DNA of 64,000 nucleotides. It comes from Ancylostoma caninum (taxonomy: Eukaryota > Nematoda > Chromadorea > Rhabditida > Ancylostomatidae). Under the pieces are notes generated by a model. The model did no database searches and was not told the DNA's origin. It worked only from the letters and a program-made list of their open reading frames with translations. Every line of letters starts with the position of its first letter. Position 1 is the stretch's first letter. Where the stretch lies: the NCBI GenBank assembly GCA_037903475.1, contig JBAJFG010000264.1, positions 317,501-381,500 of the forward strand, written 5' to 3'. Below, piece after piece: positions 54,102 through 64,000 of the stretch. Position numbers and translations under genes: made by a program.

Positions 54102-55095
54102 AACCAGGGTCAAGATGGGAATTTCCCACGGGGGGGGGGCTCGTATGGGAGGCGGGTGGGAAAGGGAGGGAGGGGGGAGTCGTGTTGGAGGGGTGGAGGT
54201 GGGGTAAGTGGAGGGGTAGCTTCAACAATGAATGTAATAATGCGAAAAGTAAGATCGTTTTATGACATTGTGACAAATGACGGCCTCTTTTTGCTAACAA
54301 GAAGGGTCGCGTCATTAAATGTAAAAACCTGATTGATTGGGAGCCTGCGCGAGAAATCGCCTGCAGTGCTAGCTGGCATTTGCTGCGCCCACCTGTTCGA
54401 TCCCCGGTGTCGTCGAGTTTTTTTTTATTGCACAGGTCGGAATCACATCACAGTTGAGTGCCAAGTAAAGAGGGAGCAACTATTTGAAAATGGAATGTAA
54501 AAAGCAGAATCTAATTAAAACCTGGAAGTTTGAAGAAATGGTGGAAATGGAGTAAATCTGTCTGGGAAGTCAAGGAAGAGCCATTCACAAATATCACAAA
54601 AATCGTTCTTCTACAGGTTTCATTCAGAGGGGGAAATTTCCCATTGGATTGCAGAATCTGACTCCAGGAAGTTTGTTCGTTTTCCCGCAGTTCGGATGGG
54701 AAATCTATGGAAAGTTCGCCAAATATCGCAACGATTTCCCATTGAGCTTCCAAGAACATATGATGTCCTAGAGAAGTGAAATTCAAGGGAAAGAATGGAG
54801 CTGATTGGGCTTTATGAATATACAGAAAAGCGTTTGCTGATATCATGTCAGACAACATAAGCACAAGGTCTAAGTCACCGTACTTCTGCACGAACTGACG
54901 GGTCCTGCATGCGAATTCTCGCATGCGCAATCGATCGATTTCGCTTCCCACACCTCATTTTCAAATATTTCTACCCTCTTCAATTCACACTTGATTCTGA
55001 AGTGATTCCGACCTCTGCAAAAGTCTTTTGAGGGCCCTGGGAATCGAACCCATGGGCGCAGAGGCAGTCGTTTGTGCTGCCTTGTGGTCCCGCCG
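54102..55095. mobile_element. Foldback element with tRNA-like arms, copy 2
   Basis: Matches copy 1 (32550-33900) from ccagggtcaag with its G-rich run (54132-54215), through a tRNA-like segment (ctgttcgatccccggtgtcg), a centre with gggaaatttcccat, to the opposite tRNA-like arm (gggaatcgaacccatgggcg, minus strand). More diverged than copy 1; the arms pair less well. Confidence 0.6.
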
Positions 55096-55134
55096 AACAC
55101 TCCGAGCTACGCTACACACTGTAATTTGGACCGA

Positions 55135-55335
55135 ATAGCGTATCCGAATAAAAAATTTGAACTGACATTCGAATCCGAGTGCTTTCGAAAATCGAATACT
55201 TTCGAAAAACTTGAAATCCGGCTATTCGGAAAAGGTCCACTTTCAAATTTATTCGAAAAGTATTCGTTGAAGGTCCAGTTTCGAATTTAATCGAAATTCG
55301 ATTCGATTTCGTTTCGAATATTCGAGGAAATTGTG
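55135..55335. repeat. TTCGAA-rich AT repeat, cluster 2
   Basis: Repeated gaatccgagtgctttcgaaa, tactttcgaaaaacttgaa and tcgaaattcgattcgatttc motifs. Many perfect TTCGAA and ATTCGAAT palindromes. Confidence 0.6.
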
Positions 55336-55339
55336 TTTC

Positions 55340-55890
55340 TGCAAAGTTCTTCTTTCCCATCTTTCAGATTTTGCGTAGTAGTATCGAGTAGTCTACAATA
55401 AACGAATGATCGGCATTGTTTTCGATTTTTTTCTTAGGCTTCATTTATTTGATCACTCAGAGTGGGTAGAAATTCGTATAACTTTTCAAAACTATATCAG
55501 TCGATGATTCGCTCTTGTCCTTCCTTTTATGTCACTCCTGAAACGAAACAGCTAGACATATCTTCAAGGACATCATTCCGCCGTAGTTTTCTATTTGAGA
55601 TTTTGGCTGCATACGAGATAGGAGTGCAGTCACCATGATCCAATGCTCGTACTTTTCTACCCTAACCACCAATCACTGTCCGTGTATGTCCCTAGAGTTC
55701 TCGTTTTCTGTTTCACGAGTAGAAGCTCTAGCAAGCAAAAAAAAAGGACAACACCCTACTATCTTCTCATTGTTTATCTAGAAAAGGTAGAACACTGAAT
55801 TAGTGTTTCAGGAAGGTACTGGTTGAAGTCGGTGCTACTTGCAAAGCGTCCGCAGTAAATTAAAGGAATCGTCGCTGCCACAAGTCAAAA
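55340..55890. other. No gene recognised
   Basis: About 550 bases between a TTCGAA cluster and the left arm of the next inverted repeat. No domain-bearing frame and no clear repeat structure. Confidence 0.35.
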
Positions 55891-55894
55891 TTCC

Positions 55895-57075
55895 CGACTC
55901 TTTGCAGGCTTTAGCCGTCTGGATAACAAGCCGCTGTCCAACGCGCGCTGTCGCAGGCCGTTCCGTCATACAGAGGCGCACTAAAGGCGCCCTAGAGCGT
56001 GCTTTATCTTGCATCGTCGGGCCTTACATAGATTTTGAAATGGAAGCTTCTATTTTCCTATTGTTATCAGGTGAGAGAAAGTAGATGAACGTTCTTTCCG
56101 TAGGCATGAATGGAGTAATGTAAATTCACATCCTTGCTGAATACGCATATCGTATCCGTTTTGCACAGTAACCGTGGTTTTGTAGGGTTATGGGAGGTAC
56201 AGTGTAGATGCGGTATGACAAAGAATCCTCTCAAATTTTGGATAGAGTGAGATAGGGTTGTCTTAGGCGCTGACCACGATTACCAACTTTATTTTGCACG
56301 CCACCTCCGTTCTCTCTACGAAATCGGCATTTTCTTTCAAAATCGAATTACCTGCCATGTACCCACCGTATCCTTTGAAAATGGGGTTAGGTACGAAACG
56401 GATACGATTTCCGTGATCAGCGCTTAAAACAACCCTTATACGCAAAATTTGAGGCGATTCCGTGAGATACCGTGCGTACAGTACAGTTACAGTAACCCTA
56501 CAAAAACGGAGTTACGGTGCAAAACAGATACGATATTGGTGTTCAGGACCTTAAATAACTCCTAGGCGAAGTTTGGACGGGAATTTTTACTTCGAAATTC
56601 TGGAGCAGAACTAGCCGAATAGTGCTGACTTCCCTATGGCTGAAATTTATCGTTGAATTCACTTACCGTTCAGTTGCGCTTGTCGCATTCCAGCTTATTG
56701 TTACTTTTTTTTTCAGTAAGGTTTTTGATTATATGACATGTTTGTACTCTTGCAAGGATGTGTTGGTCCCTCTGTTCTGCTGATAGAAGTTTGTGTGGTA
56801 GCTGCTACTCTAAAAAAAGACATTCGAATTGTCTTTGAAGAACGGAAGCTCTCTACTCTTATTTTGCAGAGCCTGACACGCTCACACTTCATAACATCAG
56901 GAGAATGGAAGCTTTCACTTCAATATCTATGTGTGGCCCGACGATAATAGGAGAAAGCACGCTCTAGGGCGCCTACAGCGCGCTCTATAGGACAGAACGG
57001 CGCGCGACCGCCCGCGTAGAACAGCGGCTTGTTGCCCAGACGGCTAAAGTCCTCTTTGCAAGTCATGTCAGTTCC
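55895..57075. mobile_element. 1.2-kb element with ~190-bp inverted arms
   Basis: Left arm (55895-56090: tttagccgtctgg, aacaagccgctgt, ggcgccctagagcgtgcttt, atcgtcgggcc, ggaagcttctattttcctat) and right arm (about 56870-57075) are inverted copies. Between them lies a copy of dispersed repeat D (56105-56620) and a stretch without gene. Arms differ by substitutions, so it is old. No TIR-end duplication was defined. Confidence 0.65.
56105..56620. repeat. Dispersed repeat D
   Basis: Same motif order as the Helitron copies: gctgaatacgcatatcgtat, gtagggttatggga, ttaggcgctgaccacga, attttgcacgcca, aaatcggcattttct, gatttccgtgatcagcgc and accctacaaaaacggagtta. It lies between the arms of an inverted element. 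Confidence 0.75.
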
Positions 57076-57084
57076 GAATTAGAC

Positions 57085-57365
57085 AAATTACTGGTTTTTC
57101 AAAATTCGAAACCGAATTTTGAATTTATTCGATTATTCGACAGTAGAAGATCGAATATGTTCGAAAATTCGGTTCAAAGAAAAGATCGAATGAGTTAAGC
57201 TTTGATTATTCGAACAAGTTTTGAATCGAATAAATTCGCATTTTGATTTTTCGAGAAAAGTGAAAAGTCGAATAAATTCGAAATTCGGTTATTCAAAAAA
57301 TTGAAAATCGGATAATTTCGAAATTCGATTATTCGAAGAAAAAAATTCGAATATTCGGAAATATA
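57085..57365. repeat. TTCGAA-rich AT repeat, cluster 3
   Basis: The longest of three clusters. Overlapping attcgaaaccgaatttt, ttattcgacag, gaataaattcgaaattcgg and attcgaatattcgg motifs. Could fold into many alternative hairpins. Confidence 0.6.
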
Positions 57366-57629
57366 CTACACATATGTATGAGCTTGTATGCGCCACGTTT
57401 ACTGATTGATTGCGTCATCTTTCATTACTTCCGAATTCGTCCGTACACTCACATCCGAACTCGTCCGCAAAGCGGTGTCCGATCTCGTCCTCGCAGCGTC
57501 ATAATTCGTCCGCCGCTGTATGGTGGAGAAATTGTCCCCAGACTCCCGAAATGCACATATTCAAGTTCAAAAATAAACTCACATGAGATGATGGGCTAGA
57601 CAGGTATTCATGTGGGAAGGCAGAACCTA

Positions 57630-58126
57630 CAGTCTATCCGAAACACGGCGCGACTGCGGCCTTCTTGGCAGCATACGTCGAATTGATCAGCTGTTTAGAT
57701 CAACATCGCCATGTTCAGTTGGCAAAAAGGTGGGTTTTTCTTTGTTTTTATCCATTTTTGTGCTTTCTTTTTTGAATGTATCATCATATACCGGGCCGTT
57801 GCTTGTTTGAGGCCTTCTGAGCGTTTGTTTTTGTTTTTTGCAGTTGCTAGTATGGCCGCAGGAAAAAAAAAACAACGAAAAAACACATTCACATAAAAAA
57901 GAAACGTGCAAAACAGCCTCAGACAAGCAACGGCCTGATATATGATGATATCTTCGAAAAAAAAAGCACAACAATGGATAAAAATAAAGGAAAACTCACC
58001 TCTTTGTCGATTGAGCGAGGCGACGTTGATCTCAACAGCTGATCAATTCGACGTACGCTGCCAAGACGGCCGCGCCGCCACGAGATCTCCCGCCGGCTGA
58101 GGGGACTCGTCGGTTCGAATAGACTG
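57630..58126. mobile_element. TA-flanked MITE, CAGTCTATCCGAAAC family, larger member
   Basis: The ends CAGTCTATCCGAAAC and gttcgaatagactg are bordered by TA (57628-57629 and 58127-58128). Arms pair over about 230 bases (ccttcttggcagcatacgtc, gaattgatcagctg, gccgttgcttg). At 497 bp with no transposase it is a foldback MITE related to the 234-bp element in the Helitrons. Confidence 0.8.
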
Positions 58127-58254
58127 TACTGATAGTGCTAATTTGGTAATTCATACGTGAAACTACATATTTGTACAGAGAGAAGGAGAAAATTTGTGGC
58201 TTCATGACGATGAGAAGTCTTCTCGGCACTATCCAACTCTACTGGCTCCAAAAT

Positions 58255-58680
58255 CTTCAAAAAAAATTTTTGCTGAAACTTCGCATAAGGGGTTAATTTG
58301 AGCTGCTGAACACGTATATCGTATTCATTTCGTACTGTAACCCCATTTTTGCAGGGTTGCGGTAGGTGTACTATAAAAAACGTACCTCACAGAATCTTCT
58401 CAGATTTTGCTCAGATTTTGTGTAGAGGGGTTGTTTTGTACGTTGAGCATGATTAACAACATTATTTTGCATGCCACTTCCGATTCCTACCCGAAATCCG
58501 CATTTTCTCCTAATTTCCTACCGTAAACCTACCATGACCCTACAAAAATGGTGTTGCGGTACCAAATGGATGCGAGGTTCGTGTTCAGCACCTCACATAA
58601 TCCCCCACCCCTCCTATACGATGTTTCAGCCTAAATTTTTTTTGAAGATTTTGGGGCCAGTAAAGTTGGATAGTGGCGTC
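58255..58680. repeat. Dispersed repeat D
   Basis: Motifs ctgaacacgtatatcgtatt, ttgcagggttgcggtaggt, gcatgccacttccga, aaatccgcattttct, ctaccatgaccctacaaaaa and ttgaagattttggggcc appear in the usual order. One of the more complete copies outside the Helitrons. Confidence 0.75.
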
Positions 58681-59045
58681 TTCTCTCGGATAGTGGCGCA
58701 AGCATGTCGCAGTAGATTTCTTTATTACCTGCATAAAACTGGTGAAGCTCTATTTCAGTTTGGTTGCCCGCTTGTGCTTCCAATCAGAATCATGGTGTTT
58801 ACTACGATTTCGTTTAGTTTTCGAATGCGTAAAATATAAAACTAACCTGATGAAGCTGTGGTGAGCTCAGGAATCGTCAAGCTTATCCTGTGAGTTAATT
58901 TAATTTCATTTAGGAGAATTTTAGGAAGGTTCAAGAACTACCCAGTCAAAAGCTCCCGATAATATCGCCACGGGACGCCATTGAAAAGATTTTCACGATG
59001 GAAATACTTTAAAAAATTGACAAATATGATTTGAGCTATTGTTTT
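58681..59045. other. No gene recognised
   Basis: About 365 bases right of repeat D; no domain-bearing frames and no further structure noted. Confidence 0.3.
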
Positions 59046-59049
59046 TCGT

Positions 59050-59240
59050 AGCAGGAACTCTAGAAACCCGGTTTTGCATGGGATCTGCATCAGATCTGCA
59101 TGGGATTGATAGATGCATCCGTGGTTTATAACCGATGCAGATCCCACGGAAAACTGATGCAGATCCCATGCAAAACTGAAACAAATCGAAGGTCAAAAAA
59201 AAAAAAAAACTCGGTTCTGCATGGGATCTGCATCGGTTCT
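59050..59240. repeat. GATGCA/CCCATGCA short repeats, left copy
   Basis: Begins ggaactctagaaacccggtt and continues with repeated gcatgggatctgcat / atgcagatcccatgc motifs in both orientations. The same end appears inverted at 63455-63480 (gggtttctagagttcc), after a comparable set of motifs (63355-63470). Confidence 0.6.
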
Positions 59241-59249
59241 GCATGAGTT

Positions 59250-60440
59250 CCAGTTTCCGATGTTTATTGGTCGCTGATTTGCTTCTCTTTGAAATGCTAC
59301 GGATATCATGCGTTGCTTTAGATAACTTATTCTGTATAGTTCCCCTGCCTTTTCATTTCTGTGCAGAACACACATACACGAACCACACAATCATTTATTC
59401 CTAGAAAACAGAATAGTCCTAAAATAAACAGCACATTAATGGAACAAAGAACAACAAAACAACAGTTCTTCTCATATAACACAATAGCCACAGAATTAAT
59501 TTAACAAATCAATTCACAGAATTATCCCCACAATTCATGAAAAACAAAAAAATCAGATGAAGCAATTCGCAAAACATGTATAGTATAACGAAAAAACTAT
59601 GTCTCGAGGCTCCGCCGGCTGTTGTCACTAAAAAATTATGACCTAAGTCTTTTACAACTTGCAAGATTTACAGCGGTAAAGGAAAACCTACACAGTTAGT
59701 TTGAAGGTTTTCCAGAAGGCAACAATGAAGGCTGCGTGGTCCTGCGGCGTCACCATGGCAGTTACAAATTCTGAATTAAAACACTGCCTTAGACCGCGAA
59801 AGTATCTAAGAAAATGTAATCCTACCAAAATTTTCTAGAGCGCAGGCGTAGGGGGAATAGCACGTGATCGCACGCTTTAGCCGTGAGCTCATATATAGAC
59901 TGTGGCTCGCGAGGATGCGCAGCTGACGGGGCATTCGGCCGATGTTTCGTCATAGGTGCATAGACGTGGTGGAAGTCGCGTGCATTCGGGATTTCGCCGT
60001 GGGACCAGCGGCTAGCGGTCTCGAGCCCTCCGGGCGAGACAGTGTTTACAACGATTTGACGATGCATAGCAGCAATGTACGGAGCAGAGTAGCCCCTGTG
60101 ATGGAGCTTTGTCAGTAACTGCACTCAATCTTGGGAACGCTGGACGTGAATCTCTTCGAAAGGATGAGTGGAGGTCGTAGCGATAGGATTCACTCGGTTT
60201 CCTTATGTAGGATGTGCTCGTTGAGCACCTCTCATTATTGAGGTCCCATGGAGATTATGCAGCTTGAGGATCCGTTTTTAAGAAGGGCAGTACAATCAAA
60301 TACACAGGATGAATGAACGAAGAACACGTCATTATAAGCTGTTATGACATTTTCTGGAACCAGTTTTGCAATTGATCAAGCTTTCTAAATATTTCCTAAC
60401 TTTCTTCCATTTTTTTCAAGATTTACAAAGAGTGCGGGTG
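59250..60440. other. No gene recognised; tRNA-like remnant
   Basis: About 1.2 kb. Near 59780-59800 (minus strand) the sequence tcgcggtctaaggcagtg resembles a tRNA A-box, as in the RTE head, but no B-box follows at tRNA spacing. Frames, including one of 100 residues at 59822-60124 (minus), have no recognised domain. Confidence 0.35.
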
Positions 60441-60469
60441 CACTGATGACGGACTGATGTGCCGGGGCC

Positions 60470-60885
60470 CCGTAGTTCAGAAAAACATCAGGATGGGTGG
60501 CCCAACAGTGGGAAAACGGCAGGGTACGGATCCATCGATGGAGAAAGGGTCCGCCGTGGCCCAATAGTGGGGAAAACGCCAAGATACGGTCCATCGATGG
60601 AGAATGGGTCGCAGGGGCCAATATTGGGGAAAGCGCTGGGACACGAGTCCCACCGATGGATTGGGTCTGCCCTGCCCCAATAATGGGAGGAACGCCAGGA
60701 TACAGATCCATGAATGGAAAATGGGTCTTCCCTGGCCCAAAAGTGGGAAAGCGCCTGGATACGGGTGCACGGATGGAGAATGAGTCCGCATGATTCCCAT
60801 TAGTGGGGAAAACGCCAGCGTACGGGTCCACGGATGGAGAATGGGTCCGCCGTGGCCCAATAGTGGGAAAACATCAAGATGCACG
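60470..60885 (+). repeat. 60-bp minisatellite upstream of a Helitron 3' end
   Basis: About seven units with GGGTCCGCCGTGGCCCAATA, GTGGGGAAAACGCCAGGATA and cgggtccacggatggagaat cores. It aligns along its length with the 59-bp unit of the nested Helitrons and closely with the minus-strand array at 35250-36535. It belongs to the Helitron-like element ending at 61427. Confidence 0.85.
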
Positions 60886-61427
60886 TCTAACGGTGGAGTA
60901 GGGGCACGCTACGCACTCATTTGTGTCTCAGTCGACCACCTCTTCTTCCTCCTGTATATTGAAGCAGAAGCTCATCAGTTGGACTATCTCAGCAACGTGA
61001 AGCTTGAATCATTTCAGGTGATTATTCGCACGGCATTGGTTACACTGTGTTGTTCACAAGTACTAAAGCCATGTGAAAGATACTCCTGCGCAGAGTTGAA
61101 AGTGGCCGCTCATAACGGGTCCATAGGCATGTAAGAAATGTGACAAAAAAGTAGGTAGTATCATTGCATCGGAAATTAGCTTTACATGTAGGTGCGTGAT
61201 TAAAAATTTGCAAGCAACGCTAGGATCGCGAGAAGACTCGAAGCCTGACGAGGCGGCCAGGCCCGTAGAATATACGCAACTCATAAGAAGGATTTTGTAT
61301 TTGAGCTCAGTTAATGATTAGTTTTGCTTATTTGCTAATTTTCCAAGCATTTCCCACGTGTGAAGCTTATGCACATACCCCAAGTGGCTGCCCCACCCCA
61401 CTTTCTAGCGTCCCGAAGGGGCGCTAG
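60470..61427 (+). mobile_element. Helitron-like element, 3' end at 61427 (5' end unclear)
   Basis: The 3' end has the context caagtggctgcc ... cactttctagcg and the hairpin CTAGCGTCCC-GAA-GGGGCGCTAG (61405-61427), followed by T. It carries the 60-bp minisatellite. The 5' TC terminus could not be placed; the start given is the visible start of the array. The sequence 60890-61400 holds no recognised gene; a short exon-like frame (AEAHQLDYLSNVKLESFQ, about 60962-61016) is weak. Confidence 0.7.
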
Positions 61428-61438
61428 TATATATATAT

Positions 61439-61693
61439 CAGTGGCGGACGCAGAAAGTGGGCGGGAGGGGGGGCGTGGGAAGAAAAGTGGGGTCTCCGCC
61501 GTTTTGGGGACCCAGACGGAAAATAAAATTAATAATAATATTAATTATAATAATAAACAATAAATAAAAATATATTAAAAATAATAATAAAAATAAACAA
61601 TTAAAAATAAACTAACACAAGATTTTTATTTGTATTGTAAAGTAATTTCGAAAATTCCCCCCCCCCCCCCCCCCCCCCCTGCGTCCGCCACTG
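61439..61693. mobile_element. hAT-like MITE, copy 3, in a TA repeat
   Basis: Same 15-bp ends as copies 1 and 2, with the 8-bp flanks ATATATAT on both sides (61431-61438 and 61694-61701), consistent with a target duplication but ambiguous within a TA repeat. The stretch before the 3' end is a run of 23 C residues, and about 16 bases present in the other copies are missing there. Confidence 0.88.

Positions 61694-61746
<53 letters not shown>
61694..61746. repeat. TA microsatellite
   Basis: TA dinucleotide run with one C, directly right of the hAT MITE and part of its insertion site. Confidence 0.9.
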
Positions 61747-61749
<3 letters not shown>

Positions 61750-61960
61750 CTCTCTAACTACAGTCACTGTCGAAAAGATAGACGGATTGCGCGTGCGGTT
61801 TCGTAGCGTTGCGGCCGCAGAATCGCGGCGGGACCTACTGGACCCTCTCACTTGGAGCATGCTCTCTCCGCATCCGTCGCACAGGTCCCAACGCGTTTCC
61901 GCAGTCACGGAATCCGTCTATCTTTTCGACAAGCACTGTAAGCTGCTGATTTTCTTTTAC

Positions 61961-62041
61961 TTTTGTAGAGGTTTGGTTCATCGAAACGTTCATTTATATT
62001 TTCTAAACCTTTCATAAAATCCACAGCCATTTGCATGATTG
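61961..62041 (-). pseudogene. Isolated exon, paralogue of 31599-31685
   Basis: Minus strand. Acceptor-like attgaatttag, then IMQMAVDFMKGLENINER and FDEPNLYK, then donor aaa|gtaaaag. It shares 17 of the last 20 or so residues, the entry phase and the donor position with the plus-strand exon at 31599-31685, and is two codons shorter at the start. No neighbouring exons of the same gene were found, so it is likely a fragment of a duplicated host gene. Confidence 0.4.
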
Positions 62042-62435
62042 CTAAATTCAATGTTGACTTATTTTTCCCTGCTCCTCACATAATATTTTTTAATAACACT
62101 ATTCTGGCAAGGTAGCCATAGAACTAATAGGAACACGCTGACTTTGTTATTCTCAGTACGACCTGGTCGATGGTGGCAACACCTGTGGACCTATCTCATT
62201 CGCAGGGCCAGGTTGGTATGCATCGACGCTGGAGCTGGAAGGATGCCAGCAATGCCTACGTCTATGCTGCTTCCATCGAGGTATCTCGTACGGGAACGTC
62301 CCCTTTGTCGCCTAGTGCTTGCCGTCCGTTCGCAGGTGTTGTCGGGTCGAATAAGGAGCCCGTGGTGTGCTTGCGGTCCGCTAACACATCTAGTTTCACT
62401 ACCAAATCACGGTCAGAGTGACTGCAGACGTTGTA

Positions 62436-62678
62436 TGGTCTATTAGCTCACAGATGGCGCCTGATCTGACATTGTCTGCAATTACGACTTTGCCTGCAGA
62501 ATGCGTCTGGAGGGATATTTTAGCGGATGGCTGTGGGGAAACATAAGAATGGAAGAAACCACACCATATGGATATCAAAAAATTGCAAAAAATAGATCGG
62601 TTAGCCTAAAAATGGTGAAGTCGTAGTTGCGGACAAAGTCGGATCGGGATCGGGCGCCCTCTGTGAGCTAATGGACTG
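62436..62678. mobile_element. TA-flanked MITE
   Basis: The ends TGGTCTATTAGCTCACAGAT and ctctgtgagctaatggactg are inverted repeats of about 28 bp bordered by TA (62434-62435 and 62679-62680). At 243 bp with no gene. The CAGTC-type right end relates it loosely to the CAGTCTATCC MITEs. Confidence 0.7.
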
Positions 62679-62680
62679 TA

Positions 62681-63340
62681 CAAAATACATCATTTCTTCC
62701 CATAAGAGTCATAAAAGTCTAACGTCGCCTTCTGCTAAGAAGACTTGATCTGCTGTACGCGGTTCTTACTGCTGCGCGAGGCATGGAATTCTGCAATTAG
62801 TATGATTTTCGAGCATGAAATAATACCCTTACATGAAGTTTGGTTGAAAACAGTGACTTTGAAATTTTATGGGCAGAACTAGCCGTACAGAGCCTGGCAT
62901 TTGAATAATAATGAGTGATAGAAGAATATAAGAGTGGAATAGTACATAGAGTACTAGCAAAAAGGAGTCATTGTCTCCAAGCCAGGACGGATCCGGGCCA
63001 GCCGGGTTCTCGCAACGTGCTCGTATGCGGTGGATTTTGATAACGTCACTCAGGGAGACAGTGGCTTCTCACTTTCTTAACGCGTATAGTGTATTCCAGC
63101 GGGGACTATAGTTGTGAAGGCATTAAAGAAAGAGAAAATAGGAGAAATAATGCCGTATCAGGAGATGCAGGCGAGAAATGTAGATCATGAGCACGAAAAT
63201 ACACAACTGTTCGAAACGGATTAATGACATTATGAGGCCTGTGGGTAATCAATACGGCGACGATGTCGGTTCCGTGTTGATTCGTGTCTTGTATGGGATC
63301 TACGTGAGTTTTTACACGTTGCAACATGTTCTCTGGTTAG
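62681..63340. other. No gene recognised
   Basis: About 660 bases without a domain-bearing frame or clear repeat. Confidence 0.3.
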
Positions 63341-63344
63341 CCAA

Positions 63345-63480
63345 TGCTGCAACCGGTGAAGATCCCATGCAGAACCGATTCGCTTCCGCAGCCCAGAAAA
63401 TCCCACGGAAATCCCATGCAAAACTGATGCATTTCCCGGCCGCAGCGAAAACCGATGCAAAACCGGGTTTCTAGAGTTCC
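63345..63480. repeat. GATGCA/CCCATGCA short repeats, right copy
   Basis: Repeated agatcccatgcagaaccga, aatcccatgcaaaactgatg and aaaccgatgcaaaaccggg motifs end with gggtttctagagttcc, which is the inverted form of the start of the left copy at 59050. Confidence 0.6.
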
Positions 63481-63614
63481 TGAGGTCGGACGAGTTCTGA
63501 CGTATGAAGGACGAATTCGGACGCCGCGACGCGGACGAGATCATACAAGAGGTGTCGGACGAAACCGTCATCTTTACCAGTCGTTTTCTTAGATGTATTT
63601 ATATGTAGTGCGCC

Positions 63615-63880
63615 GGAGTCCGATCCGATCCTATGAAAAAGGATGCATATCGACTTCACGGTTGTTTTAGCTTCAGTTTTGCGCTTCTTATACATTTCTA
63701 CTGTGTCTTCTTCCTTGAAACTGCTCGCTATATAGAGAAAACACGCGAAATTCACGTGGACGAGGAGGGGGGGGGGGGTGGTGGGGTGGGGGTGGGGTAG
63801 GGTGGGGTCATAGAGGTGGGGGTTGAACGGGAGAATAAGGGGATCCTATTGAAGACCGGTTTTCCCCATCGTCATGCTTG
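63615..63880 (+). repeat. Dispersed repeat with G-rich tract, copy 2
   Basis: Matches 33890-34115: catatcgacttcacggttgt, tgtcttcttccttgaaactg and agagaaaacac, followed by a G-rich run (63765-63845) and gaagaccggttttccccatc. The G tracts could form quadruplexes. Confidence 0.65.
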
Positions 63881-64000
63881 ACTCTGAAGCATGTGAATGC
63901 AACATATAAGCATGTAGTTTGGAACGTACAGACAGATGTAATGATGAAAAACGAGGTATCAGGCAGCGTTTTTTTAATATCGCTGTTGCTTTTTGAAGAT

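Noticed and set aside
62200..62276. Exon-like stretch between tctcattcgcag and gag|gtatct on the plus strand
   Set aside because: Splice-like borders are present, but two frames are equally open, no protein pattern is recognised, and the following sequence resembles part of repeat R.

Overview
The window is eukaryotic, very poor in genes and very rich in repeats. It looks like nematode DNA, possibly a strongylid or hookworm-like genome. Supporting signs are LINE elements of CR1/Jockey-like and RTE-like type, Helitrons ending in TC and CTAG and inserted between A and T, Tc1-like elements in TA sites, and short introns with acceptors such as ttttgttccag. The species call is inference. I see no bacterial operon, rRNA, intact tRNA or CRISPR array, and no complete host gene. 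Most open frames are shadows of repeats.

Layout. (1) 1-21007: a CR1/Jockey-like LINE (ORF1, endonuclease, reverse transcriptase, TAAA tail) is cut between 1679 and 19028 by a 17,348-bp insertion. That insertion is a Helitron (1680-19027) which is itself cut by a second, nearly identical Helitron (7725-16387). Both insertions fall exactly between A and T without a target duplication. The inner copy preserves the uninterrupted target site of the outer one, and the LINE reading frame resumes exactly when the Helitron is ignored. No Rep/helicase gene is recognisable in these 8.7-kb elements, so they look non-autonomous. They carry a 121-bp minisatellite, a 59-bp minisatellite, a palindromic foldback element, a degenerate roughly 62-bp repeat region and a small TA-flanked MITE. 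(2) 21-30 kb: a Tc1-like element with long inverted ends and a nested mariner-like element, a Helitron-derived minisatellite, and a 3.1-kb element with 190-bp inverted ends. (3) 30-38 kb: two ankyrin-repeat exons truncated by a MITE, an isolated exon, hAT-like MITEs, a solo LTR, foldback elements with tRNA-like sequence, and a minus-strand Helitron end with minisatellite. (4) 38-48 kb: a perfect 23-bp hairpin, then two RTE-like LINEs head to head, each with target duplications and a GAA-type tail abutting the stop codon. (5) 48-64 kb: GC-rich minisatellites around possible host exons, further MITEs and inverted repeats, TTCGAA-rich DNA, and another Helitron end with the same hairpin and minisatellite family.

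The genes do not form a pathway. The window records layered transposition: element into element into element, with target duplications and empty sites still readable. The least-described unit is the Helitron family whose 3' end is a hairpin running flush into CTAG and which carries a related 59-60-bp repeat in several copies.
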